From positions 170,605,001 to 170,669,000 of the forward strand of contig NC_090989.1 in NCBI RefSeq assembly GCF_041146395.1: 64,000 nt of DNA. Direction: 5' to 3'. Source of the stretch: Eulemur rufifrons. Its lineage: Eukaryota > Chordata > Mammalia > Primates > Lemuridae. Each line of letters opens with the position of its first letter. The first letter of the stretch is position 1. The position numbers and the translations under genes are program-made. Of the stretch, positions 20,120 to 31,350 are shown piece by piece. A model generated the notes under the pieces. That model worked only from the letters and a program-made list of their open reading frames with translations. It did no database searches and was not told where the DNA came from.

Positions 20120-22220
20120 ACTCTAATAGGCACAATTATTAGCGTTAAGTAGGGTAAAATCCCAGATTCTGACAGTATCTCTTAAGAATCATCAAGAATC
20201 CTTAACTTAGTTTTCTACAGATAAATCAAGTCCTCTGTCATTTCTTCCCTGACATCAGTCTCTTTTAATGATAGCTCTTAGGTGCCATCATCATGAGATA
20301 AACACACACACACAGCCCCCACGATGCCAATCAAAATCATCCCAAATTTCTGTTTACTATTACCACCAAGCATGGCAATTTCTGTTCCTCACTACTGTAG
20401 AAAAATTATTGGTATTAACGATGGTGTTTGTTCTCCCCAAAACTCAAAAAGAGCAGAGACCACAGACCCAGCTTTAGAATCAGCACACAGGACAGTAACA
20501 AAGATATAGAAGGGAAGAGAGAGGAAGGGACAGAGAGAGGGAGAGAGGGAGGCCACACAAGAATCATAAAAAGAAAGAAAGTGGGAAACCTGCAAATGTG
20601 GTATAGTACATAGATTGGCTCTCAAATGGAAACCTACCTAGGAAGAAAAATGATCTCAGACATTTTAATCAGCAATGCTCTGCAAAAAGGCATTTCGTCA
20701 AGGGCATATCACTTTTATCAGATGGTAAAATGGTGTAACACTCTTCCGTATCCCACATTAAAGTAAAAAATGCACAGACAGCAATTATAATTTTTGCAAG
20801 TCATAAAGATTTTCTTGGTCCCCTTGTAGCATTTTCTTCCTTCTCTCAGCTCCTTTAAGAATAAAGGTGTAAGTTCAATTCGCTATTTCTTGCTATATAT
20901 GCCAAAGGCTCAGAATTTGAAGTGCATTTTTAATAAGAATACTGCTGGGAGTCTAGAAATTCCAACTGGACCAGCATTTGTCTATTTCATCTTGACTGCA
21001 AAATCAACGCTGCTTTCCTCTCCCATTGCCACTTACTGTTAAGGGTCACGCGCACATTCCAGGGAACCAAATGGCAGGTACGGACAGACATGTACACGCA
21101 AGAACCATTGTTTCAGACACACATTTTGTTTGTTTAAAAAAGAAATCACTTGGGGAAAAGAAGCAGATTTATCACTTCTCCCAGGCACTAGCAATGCTGC
21201 GGAATTATTTCATGTCAAAGATAATTGCATCAATGAAATATTTATGTGCACTCATTATATGAAAACACTCCATTTCATAACCAAAAATTTGTGCTACTTA
21301 AGTAAAAAAGCAAGTAGAGTTTAGGTTGCAGATTTCGTTCTGTTTTGGATTTGTAAATTTAGAAAACCAAAGCCAAGCCAGCTGCACATCTCAGCTGTCA
21401 TTAGAAGTCCCTTTGAGCAACCAGAGGTGTCAGAAGCAGTTTGTTAGAGTAGAACTTTCAAGAAGTTCATGTTACAATTAAAGGTATGTGAGATTCAAGT
21501 CTCTCTGTTCTATAAGGTCTCTGAAAACAAAAAATTAGACTCCAAGAAAGCTTTTATTAATACTCAACTAAACCACTCAGGCTCCCTTGGATTGTTTGAA
21601 ATTAAATGCACCCTCTTGTCCTCATCTTTGAGGCCGCTGTATCAGATGCCAACTCCCTAGGAGTGAGCCCCTATGTCTGATGCAAGCCTAGCCTGAGGAC
21701 GTGGGGTAGTTTCTGAGGACATAAGGGTGTTGCAGGGACTGCAGGATATGCACCAGGCCCGTGAATCCTAATCCCAAAGGGATTTGTGTAATCTCCCTGT
21801 TAGAAAACCCACAGACCCCCGAATACACAGGGCTGAGAACATAAATATATTTCCTCTTGAGACACTGCCCTGAGAAGGAAAATAAAAGTAATAAATTCTT
21901 CTTCACCTAGGATTGATTTATCAGTCACTTACCTTGATGCGTGCAATGCACAAAACTGACGGGAAGGGGAGAGCAGCAATTAGGCCGACACAAAGGCAGA
22001 CTACCACACTTCACAGAGGGGCAGAACAGCGGGGAGCCGCAGCTCCTTCCTTGCTACCTGACTCTGAAATCCCCAGCTCTTTAAAATCCCTTAATTGCTT
22101 CTCTTTGCAGAGCATGTTTACTTCCTTTCTCAGCATTCTCTCTCTCAGAACCCTGTCTAACAATTCGTGTGGCAAAGTTTCTAATAACTCTTCTTGGCGG
22201 GACCCAACACGAATGGGGAG
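20120..22220. other. Mostly unique DNA; GA-rich patch
   Basis: A purine tract at 20507-20555 (GGGAAGAGAGAGG, AGAGAGGGAGAGAGGGAGG) and a short CA run at 20301-20313. Otherwise nothing I can name. Opposed frames at 21913-22314 (+) and 22011-22247 (-) overlap with no recognised domain. Confidence 0.35.
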
Positions 22221-22224
22221 AATC

Positions 22225-22292
22225 AGCCCTGCATTCATTGAGTGCACACGGAGGGCCTGCGTGTGTGCGCCAGGCTTTGTGTTAAGTGCTGA
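22225..22292 (-). repeat. MIR/L2-like end, reverse
   Basis: 'tgcattcattgagtgcacac' and 'cgccaggctttgtgttaagtgctgagg' resemble the reverse MIR end ('tattgagcgcttactatgtgccaggcactgttctaagcgct'). Confidence 0.5.
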
Positions 22293-22334
22293 GGTTTTTT
22301 TTGTTTTACTCTGATTCTATAAATTGTAGCATGA

Positions 22335-22502
<168 letters not shown>

Positions 22503-22554
22503 TAGCATGATTTTAAAAGTGGTTTTCCAAACCATGTAACCAATATTTTATCTC

Positions 22555-22621
22555 TAACTGTTGGTTGCAGTAACTGAAAGTCAAGTCAACTAGCTCAAGC
22601 GAAAAAGAAATATATTGGTGG
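22555..22621 (+). mobile_element. Old L1-class 3' region, first part
   Basis: 'gcagtaactgaaagtcaagtcaactagctcaagcg' and 'aaaaagaaatatattggtgg' resemble an old repeat with 'caactcaaactggcttaaac..aaatttattggctca'. I believe this is an L1M 3' UTR but am unsure of the name. It resumes after 23115. Confidence 0.5.
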
Positions 22622-22870
22622 ACGCAGGAGGCAGAACAATGCCTCCCCAAATATGGCCTGCTCCTTGGAACTTGTGAACAGTCACCCAAAGGGGACTGTG
22701 CAGATGTGATTAAGTAAAGGACCTCGAGATGGGGACACTATCCCCGATTTTCTGGATGGGCCAAATCATATCAATCTTTAAAAGGGGAGACTCTTTCCTG
22801 GCTTTGGTCAGAGAAACACATACGACGACAGAAGCAGGGTCATACAGACGATGGCAAGAGAAAAACGAAT
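22622..22870 (+). mobile_element. MLT1-type LTR fragment
   Basis: 'aacaatgcctccccaaatatggcctgctccttggaacttgtgaa', 'ggggactgtgcagatgtgattaagtaaagg', 'ctcgagatggggacactatcc' and 'ggatgggccaaatcatatcaatc' match the MLT1 interior in order. The 3' end is lost. Confidence 0.65.
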
Positions 22871-22935
22871 ACATGACATATAACTAAAAAGGGAATGAGT
22901 TGTCTTCAAACCCAGTTAGACCCAGTTGTTTCAAC

Positions 22936-23113
22936 CAGTGATTCTCCGGTGAAGACAATTTTGTCCCTCAGGGAATATCTGGCAATGCCTAGATGCATGT
23001 CTGGCAATTATAACTGGGGTAGGGGTGGGGGTCTATTAGAATCTGGTAGGATCTGGTAGGTAGAGGCCAGAGATGCTTGTCAACATCCTACAATGCCTGG
23101 ATATCCCCCAACA
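22936..23113 (+). mobile_element. MER20-like hAT-Charlie MITE
   Basis: 'cagtgattctccggtgaagacaattttg', 'tcagggaatatctggcaatg', 'aattataactgggg', 'taggtagaggccagagatgctt' and 'acatcctacaatgcctgg' match MER20. It holds a local tandem 'atctggtagg' x2 at 23041-23060. Confidence 0.7.
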
Positions 23114-23114
23114 T

Positions 23115-23440
23115 ACAGCTTCAAGCCTACAACTTCCAATCCCACAAATTCCTTCTTTCATAGGCCTGGCAAGAGTCTTTGAATTGATTCTGATTGGCCC
23201 AGCTTGGATCACTCTCTGACTCCTGAACTAATCACAGTGACCAGGAGGATAGAGCACTACGCTGACCAGCCAAACTGGGTCCCCTGCCCTCCCCCAGCAC
23301 CAAAAGGGCAGGGTCAGCTCCCCAGCTCCATATAAACCAGAATATAATAGCAGAGGGTGGTCGCCAAAGGGACACAATGTAAGAAAGCTACCTTGTTTCA
23401 AGTGTCTGCTGCCCTAGTAGATTCTGTCTAACCCAGTGGA
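23115..23440 (+). mobile_element. Old L1-class 3' region, second part
   Basis: 'tgattctgattggcccagcttggatcac', 'tgaactaatcacagtgacc' and 'aggatagagcactacgctgacc' are the family words that belong with the 22555-22621 block. The intervening MLT1 and MER20 are later insertions. The name is uncertain. Confidence 0.5.
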
Positions 23441-23444
23441 CAGA

Positions 23445-24540
23445 GTAATTATGGAGAGGAACACTCTATAACACCTTCCATGTACAAGTATCTGTACCTC
23501 CAACTTAGGTCTTTGAATTGACTGGTCTGTGAATCTAACTCCCGATCAAGATGTTTTGCAAGGTCACAATGACATACAACTGACAGTCTATGTTGTCTGT
23601 GATTAATGAGACACCACATTGGTCAATGCAAACATTTTTTTTTTAAAAGAAAGCCCTGACCAGGCACTCTAACAGTACAAGTAAGTTATACAATATTGCC
23701 GGAAGCATTATGGCTGGATCTAAGAGATAGCTTCCTAAGATGATGAAAAATGGGTAACTGTGAGAATTTGATGCAATTCCCTTCACAGTATATGTTTCCA
23801 GCACAAATGGAGATGAACCAATCTTTGATCAGTCCTGCCAACGGACAGGAGAGACAGAAATGACCTCAATGCCCCTGTGCAAATCCTACAACGTTGTGCC
23901 TTTGCTTTCTCTTCTCCAATCTACTTCTATTACACCTCTTCTCTCTGCAAAGCATAAGTTACATACTAGCAATTTGCCTGGCCCTGAAATTTCTTCATTT
24001 TCACCACTGGTATAAACTTAGTCAAAGTAGCCTGTGAGGAAAGAAGACAAAGGTTTCTGAGCACATTCTAAGGCCAAATTATTATAGGAGTCACATACAA
24101 ATATGGTAGATGAACCCAGAAATTGATATAACACTAAAGAAGACAACATAAAAAAGTGAGATGAATAAAATCCTCCTTTCTTCATATGAATCTTCCAGAA
24201 ACAACGTATTTGTCATGTTTGAATTCACATTTCCCCAGTCAGGTATCACCAGGGATCCTTTACAGATTCACAGATTTCCATCTGGTCTTTCAAACTGGGC
24301 AGTATTTTCCCTTCTTTCATTTGTTTCCTTCCTCCCTCTCTCCCTTCCTTCCAAAAAGCACTGAAAGACATTGTCAATTCTCTCCCCCTGCCCTCTCTCT
24401 TTTCCCCACCCCGTCTACATGTTGTCCTTCTGGTCTTCTGCCCAGGAGCACACAGCCCTACAAAGAAAAGGACACAAAGCACATGTCCTGAATTATTGGA
24501 TACTAAAAATAAGAAATGAATCATCTGAAAAACTTTTTTA
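23445..24540. other. No recognised feature
   Basis: Unique-looking. A C/T-rich patch at about 24310-24430 yields opposed low-complexity frames. Confidence 0.35.
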
Positions 24541-24544
24541 GTCA

Positions 24545-25015
24545 AAACATTACATATTCATAACAAAAACATCAGAAGACACAGATAAATACGAAGACAT
24601 CCACGAACAGCAGTCTAACTACATAAAGATAACCAATACAAACACGTTGCTATAGATTTATTCAAACTCTGCACACATGTCTACACATTATGTATAATAT
24701 ACATACACATACATATATCTGGGCTGATATACATAATTCCATTTTCATAAAACGTAGATAGTATACTATGTTTAATGTATTATTATACATTTTTAATTAA
24801 AAATGAATATTATGTGCTATTTTATAACTTTCTGTCTACAATTTACATCATATATTGTAAACACTGCTCTATATCAATTAACATGCATCTATGACATCAT
24901 TAATATATAGTATTTTACTTAAGAAGTGCCATAATTCACCTACCCAGTCCTTCATCTTATATATTTGGGTTTTTGTTAATTTTACGATAGCAGTGTCAAA
25001 TTTTAAAATGGGCAA
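24545..25015 (-). mobile_element. L1M-class 3' region, reverse
   Basis: Order of words 'agataaccaatacaaac', 'attccattttcataaaacgtag', 'tataactttctgtctaca', 'attgtaaacactgctctatatcaatta', 'gccataattcacctacccagtcc' and 'tatatttgggtttttg' mirrors the reverse of the old L1M end ('aataactatggtacatcca..attccattttt'). Heavily diverged and AT-rich. Confidence 0.5.
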
Positions 25016-25149
25016 AACTAAATGCAACTTAACTTTCTAATTTTTATTTCACCGTCCTTAAGAGCTTGTACCTTTACTGGTTGCTGAAGAGCACTAATTT
25101 ATTATTAAGAATCTTATTATTAAGAATCTCAATGTCTTACGGTTTAAAT

Positions 25150-25295
25150 AGGGTCCTCGGACAATGCCATTGGAATGTGGGCTCCACTAGGGCAGGGATT
25201 TTCGTCAGTTTTGTCTCCTGCTCTATCCCCAGTATCTACAGTAGTGTCTGGCACAGGGTAAGTGCTCAGTTAATACATTTTAAATGAAAGAATTC
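25150..25295 (+). mobile_element. L2 LINE 3' end
   Basis: 'gggctccactagggcagggattttcgtcagttttgtctcc', 'atccccagtatctacagtagtgtctggcacagggtaagtgctcagttaata' is a clear L2 terminus. Confidence 0.85.
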
Positions 25296-26685
25296 ATCTC
25301 AATTTTTTAAGTGAATGCAAGTCCCCCGTCCTCCTTGTTCTCCTGTCCCCGCCAATCCCCAAGATGACATCCCTGTGTATGAGAGCCTCTTGTAATCTCG
25401 TGGCAGTGGGGAGAGACCTATGCTGGTCACCGGGCCCTCTGCTCTCTGCTGCAAAGTACCTTATCTGCCAGGTTACACTGTGTCCCACTGGCATCTGACA
25501 TGGAAGTCTGCCCTGGGTGACGGGGCTCTGTTCTCCAGGCTCACACTAGTCACCCTTCCCATTTCCATCCTACTGTAACCCTCTCAAATTCTGATGAGCT
25601 GTCTGGGCCTCGGTCCCATCCTCCAACCAACGCTTGCCTTGTCCTACCTACCTGTACCTTGCAGGATGTGACCTCATAATCACAATGGCAGCCCCCCTGA
25701 CAAGTCCACTGGCTCTCTCCTCAGGACCACATACACACTCCCAAGAAACACATAAAACTTCCTTCACACCAGGAGGGAGCCAAGGAAGCTCAGGAGTGAT
25801 AGATCTCTCGGGCCCTCTCTCTGCCTAATCCTGATATGCTGCTATTGTCATCGAGCTGTTGCCGACCTGTCTTGGCACGGGATGACTCTGCACCACAGCC
25901 TTCCTAGAGTGCCAGAGGTAGTGACACCAAGACCCTGTTGCTTTCAGCTAATATGTCCACCACCCCAGCCCCAACATACAATGGAATTCTGAGTTCAGGG
26001 TATAAGATAACACACACACTATATTTAGTCACTTCCCTGCCCTTCCATCTTCCTTCTCCTTTCCTACACTCTACTGGGCCTGAAGTGTTGGGCTCTGTCT
26101 CACTCCACCTCCTCTAGGGCAGGGACTTCCCTTACCCATAATTTATCCTCCAAACCAGCCTGCAGTTGAGAGTAAAAGGGGTGCTACTGATAATTAGGTC
26201 AGGACAATGTGCATGAACTGGAGCTGTCTCAGGCAAGCTAGTAAGTGTGGTCATCCTACTTATGTTAACATTAAACTTGACATTCAAGTTCACTGGGCCT
26301 AGTTCGTGATATGCTAATGGAGGCTTAGGGGATTTAGAAAATCTTATTTTGGTAGACAAAAGTCAAGCACCAACTCTTTCTTGCCTTCCTGCTCTTAAGA
26401 ATCCTAATTCCTTGAGGCAATGGGTGCCTTTGGGTGATGGGAAAGGTCACATACACAGAAATGTAACAGGAAAAGCATACTAATATATTCAGAAGTATTA
26501 CTCCTCTTATTTATGCTAAACGAGGCAATGAGCACTCTCAGTGTTAAATCATTGCGCACTGCCTCAGTTACTTTCTTATGGCTTTTAGTGGTTTGTTTTT
26601 GCTTTTTTCTTCAAGTAGGCTTCCAAAGACTTGATGACTGATTCTGGAGGCCTACTAAGGAATCTGTAGTTCCCTACTTGCCATA
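25296..26685. other. No recognised gene or repeat
   Basis: GC-richer unique DNA around 25300-25930. I cannot assign it. The frames are short. Confidence 0.35.
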
Positions 26686-26689
26686 GTGT

Positions 26690-26890
26690 TTCTCAACTCT
26701 GGGCTTTTGTTCATGCTGTTTCTTCTTCTGGGAATGTTCTCCTATCTTCTCACTGTTGGCCTCCGCTGTGAAGTCTTTACTTACTGTCCTCCCCTCCACC
26801 CCCAGTGCTCCTACTCGTGGCCAGCTGCTCCTTCCATTGCACTCCCATATGATACTACATAACGAGAGTTCCTTCCACAGGTGAAGAATG
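26690..26890 (+). mobile_element. L2 LINE, 3' segment
   Basis: 'gggcttttgttcatgctgtttcttcttctgggaatgttctcc' and 'ctccgctgtgaagtctttact' match the L2 'gggcctttgcacttgctgttccctctgcctggaatgctcttcc' region. Confidence 0.65.
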
Positions 26891-26934
26891 GAGCCAACCA
26901 ACTTGTGCAGCGATCTTGAGAGGCAGCTGGAGCA

Positions 26935-27010
26935 TCCCTACTTTGCAGGTCAGGAAACTGAACTGAGCATGCCATGGTTCACGCATCTTAACCAAGGTTC
27001 ACTCATCATT
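26935..27010 (-). repeat. Possible MIR fragment, reverse
   Basis: 'ctactttgcaggtcaggaaactgaactgag' resembles the reverse MIR 'attttacagatgaggaaactgaggc'. Short and weak. Confidence 0.4.
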
Positions 27011-27476
27011 GCCCCCCATACCTGGTTTTGTTTGCTTCAGGATTTGAGACCTTGTGAACATAAAACTCCGGGAAACAGTAGAGGAACTGGACGATACAAG
27101 GAATTACTTTGGGGCCATCTTCTTTCCACCTGCACGTTAAACTCTATGATAACAAAGACTAGATTTTGTCTAAATTATAGAACTTTAACATGACACAAAA
27201 GCCTCAAGAGATTCTAAGTGTTAGCAGAAGTCTCGCACGGGCAAATTCAGCCCTCCATAGGCCCATATTTCTATAAAGGAGGAAGACCATCAACATGTGA
27301 GTTTCCAGCCTCTTCTGTTTCTAAAGTGGATACTTGGGGACTGAGGTCCGGAGGGACTGAATGGTGTCTTTGATTTTTACAGACATGAGTAGTAGATATC
27401 CACTGTTCTAAAGGAAAGTCATAAATGAGAATTTGGAGCTCAAAGATGGCTGAGAAGGAACAATGATATTAGGACT

Positions 27477-27509
27477 GACATCCTTCTGACGGACATCAGA
27501 AAGGATGTC
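27477..27509. repeat. Imperfect hairpin
   Basis: Arm 27477-27489 'gacatccttctga' pairs with 27496-27509 'tcagaaaggatgtc' (one bulged A), leaving a 6-nt loop 'cggaca'. Confidence 0.75.
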
Positions 27510-28592
27510 AGGAAGGCCCAGGGGGAAACCCACCTTAGAGCCTGGACCAGTGACCAGTGCTCAACAGAATCTAAATGAACTGAGAAAAGAGACAGTTTAG
27601 GACAGAGTGCAGCTAGCAGTGAAACCCCCTGTGGCACTGTAAGTACATCAGGGGCAGAAGAGTGTCTGTCTGTGTGCATGACAGCTACGTCCCCAAAACA
27701 CCTTCGTCCTGAACATTTCGTGCTTAATGTCCAGCATGTGGAAGGTGTTAAGAGTTCTCCCACCCCAAGGTAGCTCCCAAAGGAAAGCTGAGAATTCCCA
27801 GATGCAGAAACAGCGGGGGCCATATCTTGGCACCTGTGGCTGGGCAATCTCCATGAGCAGCAGTCCTCAAGGGTGCAGGACCCCTGTATTTATTTACCCT
27901 CGGCAAAATTATTCTCTCAAGCCCTTTTCCCTGCTCACTGTGTTTGTCACAAAGGGGCCTGGAGTCTATAGGTGCTATATTTGTGGCATATCCAGCAACT
28001 TCGGCCAACAGAGATAATGAACTGGGATCTGTGCATCCTCAACACACAGCCTCTTTAAATAACTACTTGCTGGTTAATTTTAGAAAGTTAACAACAACAA
28101 ATGACAAAATTAGCAATTTTGACATGTAAAATGCACATGATAATCACAGTTTTGGTAGAGAACTTATGCTAAAGTGAGAGTAATGATCTTAATCACATGG
28201 GAGGGCCTCATTAGAACCTCGAGTATTTAATCTTTAGTGAGAGTGAGCACAAGTGCCAGAAACTCTATGTGAAAAACAGTGTTTTTGGATTAGAGAAAGT
28301 GAGAATTTGCTAGGCGTACCTGTGAACATATACATTTCAAAAATCCCATCGATGGTACACACATCAGCATTTCAAAGAAAGCAATTTGATACTCCAAGAA
28401 AAGCATCCACAATTATAAGCCTGTACAGATTGAATTAGCCCAAAGACTGTGTATTTTGCAGAAGACAATACACGTATTCCAGCTTTCTTCTACCCCAACC
28501 AGGCTTTCTAAAAGCACATGGCTTTGTATATAAACTCACACTGTCCTGTCAAAACGATAATGCAGCGGCAGCAAAGGATGCTAAGAGAAGTG

Positions 28593-28606
28593 GTTACCAT
28601 AGCAAC
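28593..28606. promoter_or_regulatory. Perfect X-box (RFX binding motif)
   Basis: 'gttaccatagcaac' fits the palindromic X-box consensus GTTRCCATRGYAAC at all 14 positions. RFX-family winged-helix factors bind such sites as dimers, often in ciliary and immune promoters or enhancers. It lies in unique DNA, away from any repeat I recognise. Occupancy is inference only. Confidence 0.6.
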
Positions 28607-28837
28607 AAAAAATCACCACCACACTAAAGATGCCTGAGTGGTTCTGTCTCATCTCTCAGGTTCTTGTCAGAATGACTGGCTCAACTTATCATTCGGCCGT
28701 CCAAAGGAAAGTCATTTTGGCCTAGAACTACCACTCTTCTCAATCACCTGAGTATGGCCAGGACTACAAAGTCTTTGGGTAGGAAATGTTACTGCACACC
28801 TGCCTCAGACCAGCCAGTACTGCCCACTAGGATGCAT

Positions 28838-28945
28838 GGTACCTGGCAGGAGGGATGTTTTGTTCATTGGTGAATCCCCATTACCTAGAACAATGCCCAG
28901 CACATAACTGGTGCTTATTACTTGTTAGATACATGAATAATCACC
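28838..28945 (+). mobile_element. L2 LINE 3' end
   Basis: 'gaggatgttttgttc'-like start (28848-28865), 'gaatccccattacctagaacaatgcccagcacataactggtgcttatta' and a short 'agatacatgaataatc' tail. Confidence 0.75.
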
Positions 28946-29137
28946 ATGAAGAACACAACACAAACCACAGCTCAAATTTCCCTACTTCATTTTAAAAATC
29001 ACAAAGCCCAGGATTTGGGTCAAAAGAACTCCAGTTTTCAATCTGCTCAGAAAGAAACAACTGCAAGAAAGATTCCTACACAACACAGTTAGACTCTTTT
29101 ATCCCTTGCAGTTGTCAGGAAGTCATTGAATTGAAGC

Positions 29138-29295
29138 AGGAGAGAACAATGGTTAAATGCATGGGCCCTGGAACCCTGTTTGGGTTTGAAATATGGCTCT
29201 ATCACCTCGTGACCTTGAAGGGACCCACTTAACCTTTGGGTGCCCCAGTGTGTCCAGCTGAAAATAGGGGGAGTAATGGGACCTACCTCAAATTA
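29138..29295 (+). repeat. MIR SINE
   Basis: 'caatggttaaatgcatgggccctggaaccctgtttgggtttgaa', 'gaccttgaagggacccacttaacctttgggtgcccc' and 'ggagtaatgggacctacctc' are collinear with forward MIR. Confidence 0.85.
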
Positions 29296-29496
29296 TAATT
29301 TTAGCACACACTATAGATACAAAGATAAATAAAACACCCTCAAGTTATTACAGCGCCACCCGCATAGTATTATACATCTTGTTATATGTCTAACAAGACA
29401 GCAGAAGGACAATCATCAGATGGCTTCCATTGTCTCAATCCTGCCAAATGCTGGTGGCAGGGGCTCGACAACCTGGTCACTCAGAAACTAAGGCTG

Positions 29497-29835
29497 GGCT
29501 GGGCGCGGTGGCTCACGCCTGTAATCCAAACACTCCGGGAGGCTGAGGTGGGTGGATCGTTTGAGCTCAAGAGTTTGAGACCAGCCTGAGCAAGAGTGAG
29601 ACCCCATCTCTACTAAAAATAGAAAGAAATTAGCTGGACAACTAAAAATATATAGAAAAAATTAGCTGGGCATGGTGGTGCATGCCTGTAGTCCCAGCTA
29701 CTCAGGAGGCTCACGCAGAAGGATTGCTTAAGCCCAGGAGTTTGAAGTTGCTGTGAGCTAGGCTGACACCACAGCACTCTAGCCCGGGCAACAGAGTGAG
29801 ACTCTGTCTCAAAAAAAAAAAAAAAAAGAAAAGAA
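29497..29835 (+). mobile_element. Alu SINE, lemur-type dimer
   Basis: Starts 'ggctgggcgcggtggctcacgcctgtaa'. Left arm ends 'gaccagcctgagcaagagtgagacc', followed by the extended linker 'actaaaaatagaaagaaatt' and a second 'aactaaaaatatatagaaaaaatt' block; the right arm has 'gtgagctaggctgacaccac' and 'agcactctagcccgggcaac'. This layout is what I know from Malagasy lemur Alus. Perfect 15-bp target duplication 'agaaactaaggctgg' at 29483-29497 and 29836-29850. Confidence 0.96.
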
Positions 29836-29852
29836 AGAAACTAAGGCTGGAA

Positions 29853-30017
29853 GGCCAGGCATGGTGGTTGACACCTGTAATCCTAGCACTCTGGGAGGCT
29901 GAGGCAGGAGGATCACTTGAGCCCAGGAGTTTGCGGCTGCAGTGATTTATGATGACACCACTGCACTCTAGCCAGTGCAACAGACCAAGACTCTGTCTAA
30001 ACAAACAAAAAAAAAAG
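29853..30017 (+). mobile_element. Short Alu, left-arm start joined to right-arm end
   Basis: 'ggccaggcatggtggttgacacctgtaatcctagcactctggg' (left arm) runs into 'gcccaggagtttgcggctgcagtg' and 'cactgcactctagcc' (right-arm words), giving a body of about 148 bp plus AAACAAAC tail. Probably an internal deletion between homologous arm positions. It stands directly behind the previous Alu and shares its target word 'aactaaggctgg' (29839-29850 and 30020-30031). Confidence 0.9.
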
Positions 30018-30031
30018 ACAACTAAGGCTGG

Positions 30032-31135
30032 GAAGTGGATATGTGGGCCAGGTGAATGATCCTCTCTGGCTCAGCATGGAAAAGAAGGAATGCAAGCAAC
30101 AAGGCACTTCAGTGAGACCAAACTAAAGGTGCTGAAAAACAGAAATAAATGCATCTCCTTCTTCACTGTCTGCCCAGATCCTGGAATAAGTACAGCACAT
30201 TTCATTCCAACCAACTTAAAATGGGAGCAGCCTTAGCCAATGATCACACACAAAAGATCTGCAGGTTGGGATTCCAAGACTCTCCAAGCTGGTTGCTCCA
30301 ACTTCAGAAAAGTCTGTGTATAACAGGAAAAACACAGAAACTCAACTTCTCAAAAAACCTGATTCCAGGTAATTTAATTAGTAATAAAAATAAAGGAAAG
30401 AAGAGGAAAAGAGAAATTACTATTTAAAGAGTTAATAGTCTAGTTGCTTCTCAAATATTTTCTGATGCCAGTTTAGCAGGGGAAAAGTAATTTATATGAA
30501 CATATTCTTGGCAAAGTATGGTAAAGAACTATAAAATTATGCAAAGACTTGTTGAGATTAAATGAATTACTGATGCATATGAATCAGTCTTTTTTAAAGA
30601 AGCTATATAGTATAAAATAGACATAGTCTTGTAGTTGATTAGATTTACATCTCCATCTTATTTAAACTATGCCACCTAGAGAATAAGATAATTCAATGCT
30701 TTTTATATAAAACACCTTGGCTTAATATTTCACAATGAGAAACCTTGATTTTGAATTAAATTATGTCAAAATGGAAGTCTAGGAGAATAGAATATTCAGT
30801 GTGTGGGATGCTAACCATTCAATCCGGTAAAGATATTGAGTCTCTGACAGTGGATAACTATTGCAATGTATATTTTTCTACAACTGAGAAGCAGATTTAG
30901 AAATTCTGCCAAATCTTTGAAATTAGGCCACAAGGCAGGCATGTACTGCCCTGGTGGTGGTGGTGTTGGGGCATGAAGTTTCTGCAGCATTCACAAAGCT
31001 CAGAAATCTCTCAGTAGTGCCATTCTCAGTTCACAGATACCTTAAAAATGGCCAGAGAGAATTACGGTCTTTTATACAGGTGGATCTGAAAGAAGCCCAT
31101 AATTTCTCTAGACCACCATCCAGAACTGTGCTATA
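30032..31135. other. No recognised feature
   Basis: AT-rich unique-looking DNA; no exon or repeat that I can name. Confidence 0.35.
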
Positions 31136-31350
31136 AAGCACAACTTCTCAACCACGGTTCCTAGAAATACTGATACCCTCAGCTCTTGGGGGCCTGAGTG
31201 GGGCCTCAGGCAGCTGGGGACCCCAGGATGTTCTCCTTACTGTGTGAGTATCCTGGCAGAGCTCCAAATCTGTCCAGAGGGGCAGGCAAGTATCACTGTT
31301 ATCTATCACGGCCAGGCTTCCAAAGGACAAGGGGCTGAGTGGAAAGGATA

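Larger units (their letters stand above)
27180..28835. other. Mostly unique DNA with a hairpin and an X-box
   Basis: Contains the imperfect hairpin 27477-27509 and the RFX-type motif at 28593-28606, both listed separately. Opposed frames at 27440-27854 (-) and 27727-28017 (+) have no recognised domain. Confidence 0.4.

Noticed and set aside
22011..22247. 78-codon minus-strand frame with a charged, helix-like middle (RERMLRKEVNMLCKEKQLRDF)
   Set aside because: Looks more protein-like than most, but it overlaps a longer + frame, has no recognisable family, and no splice sites or conservation could be tested. Worth one BLASTP search; no gene called.
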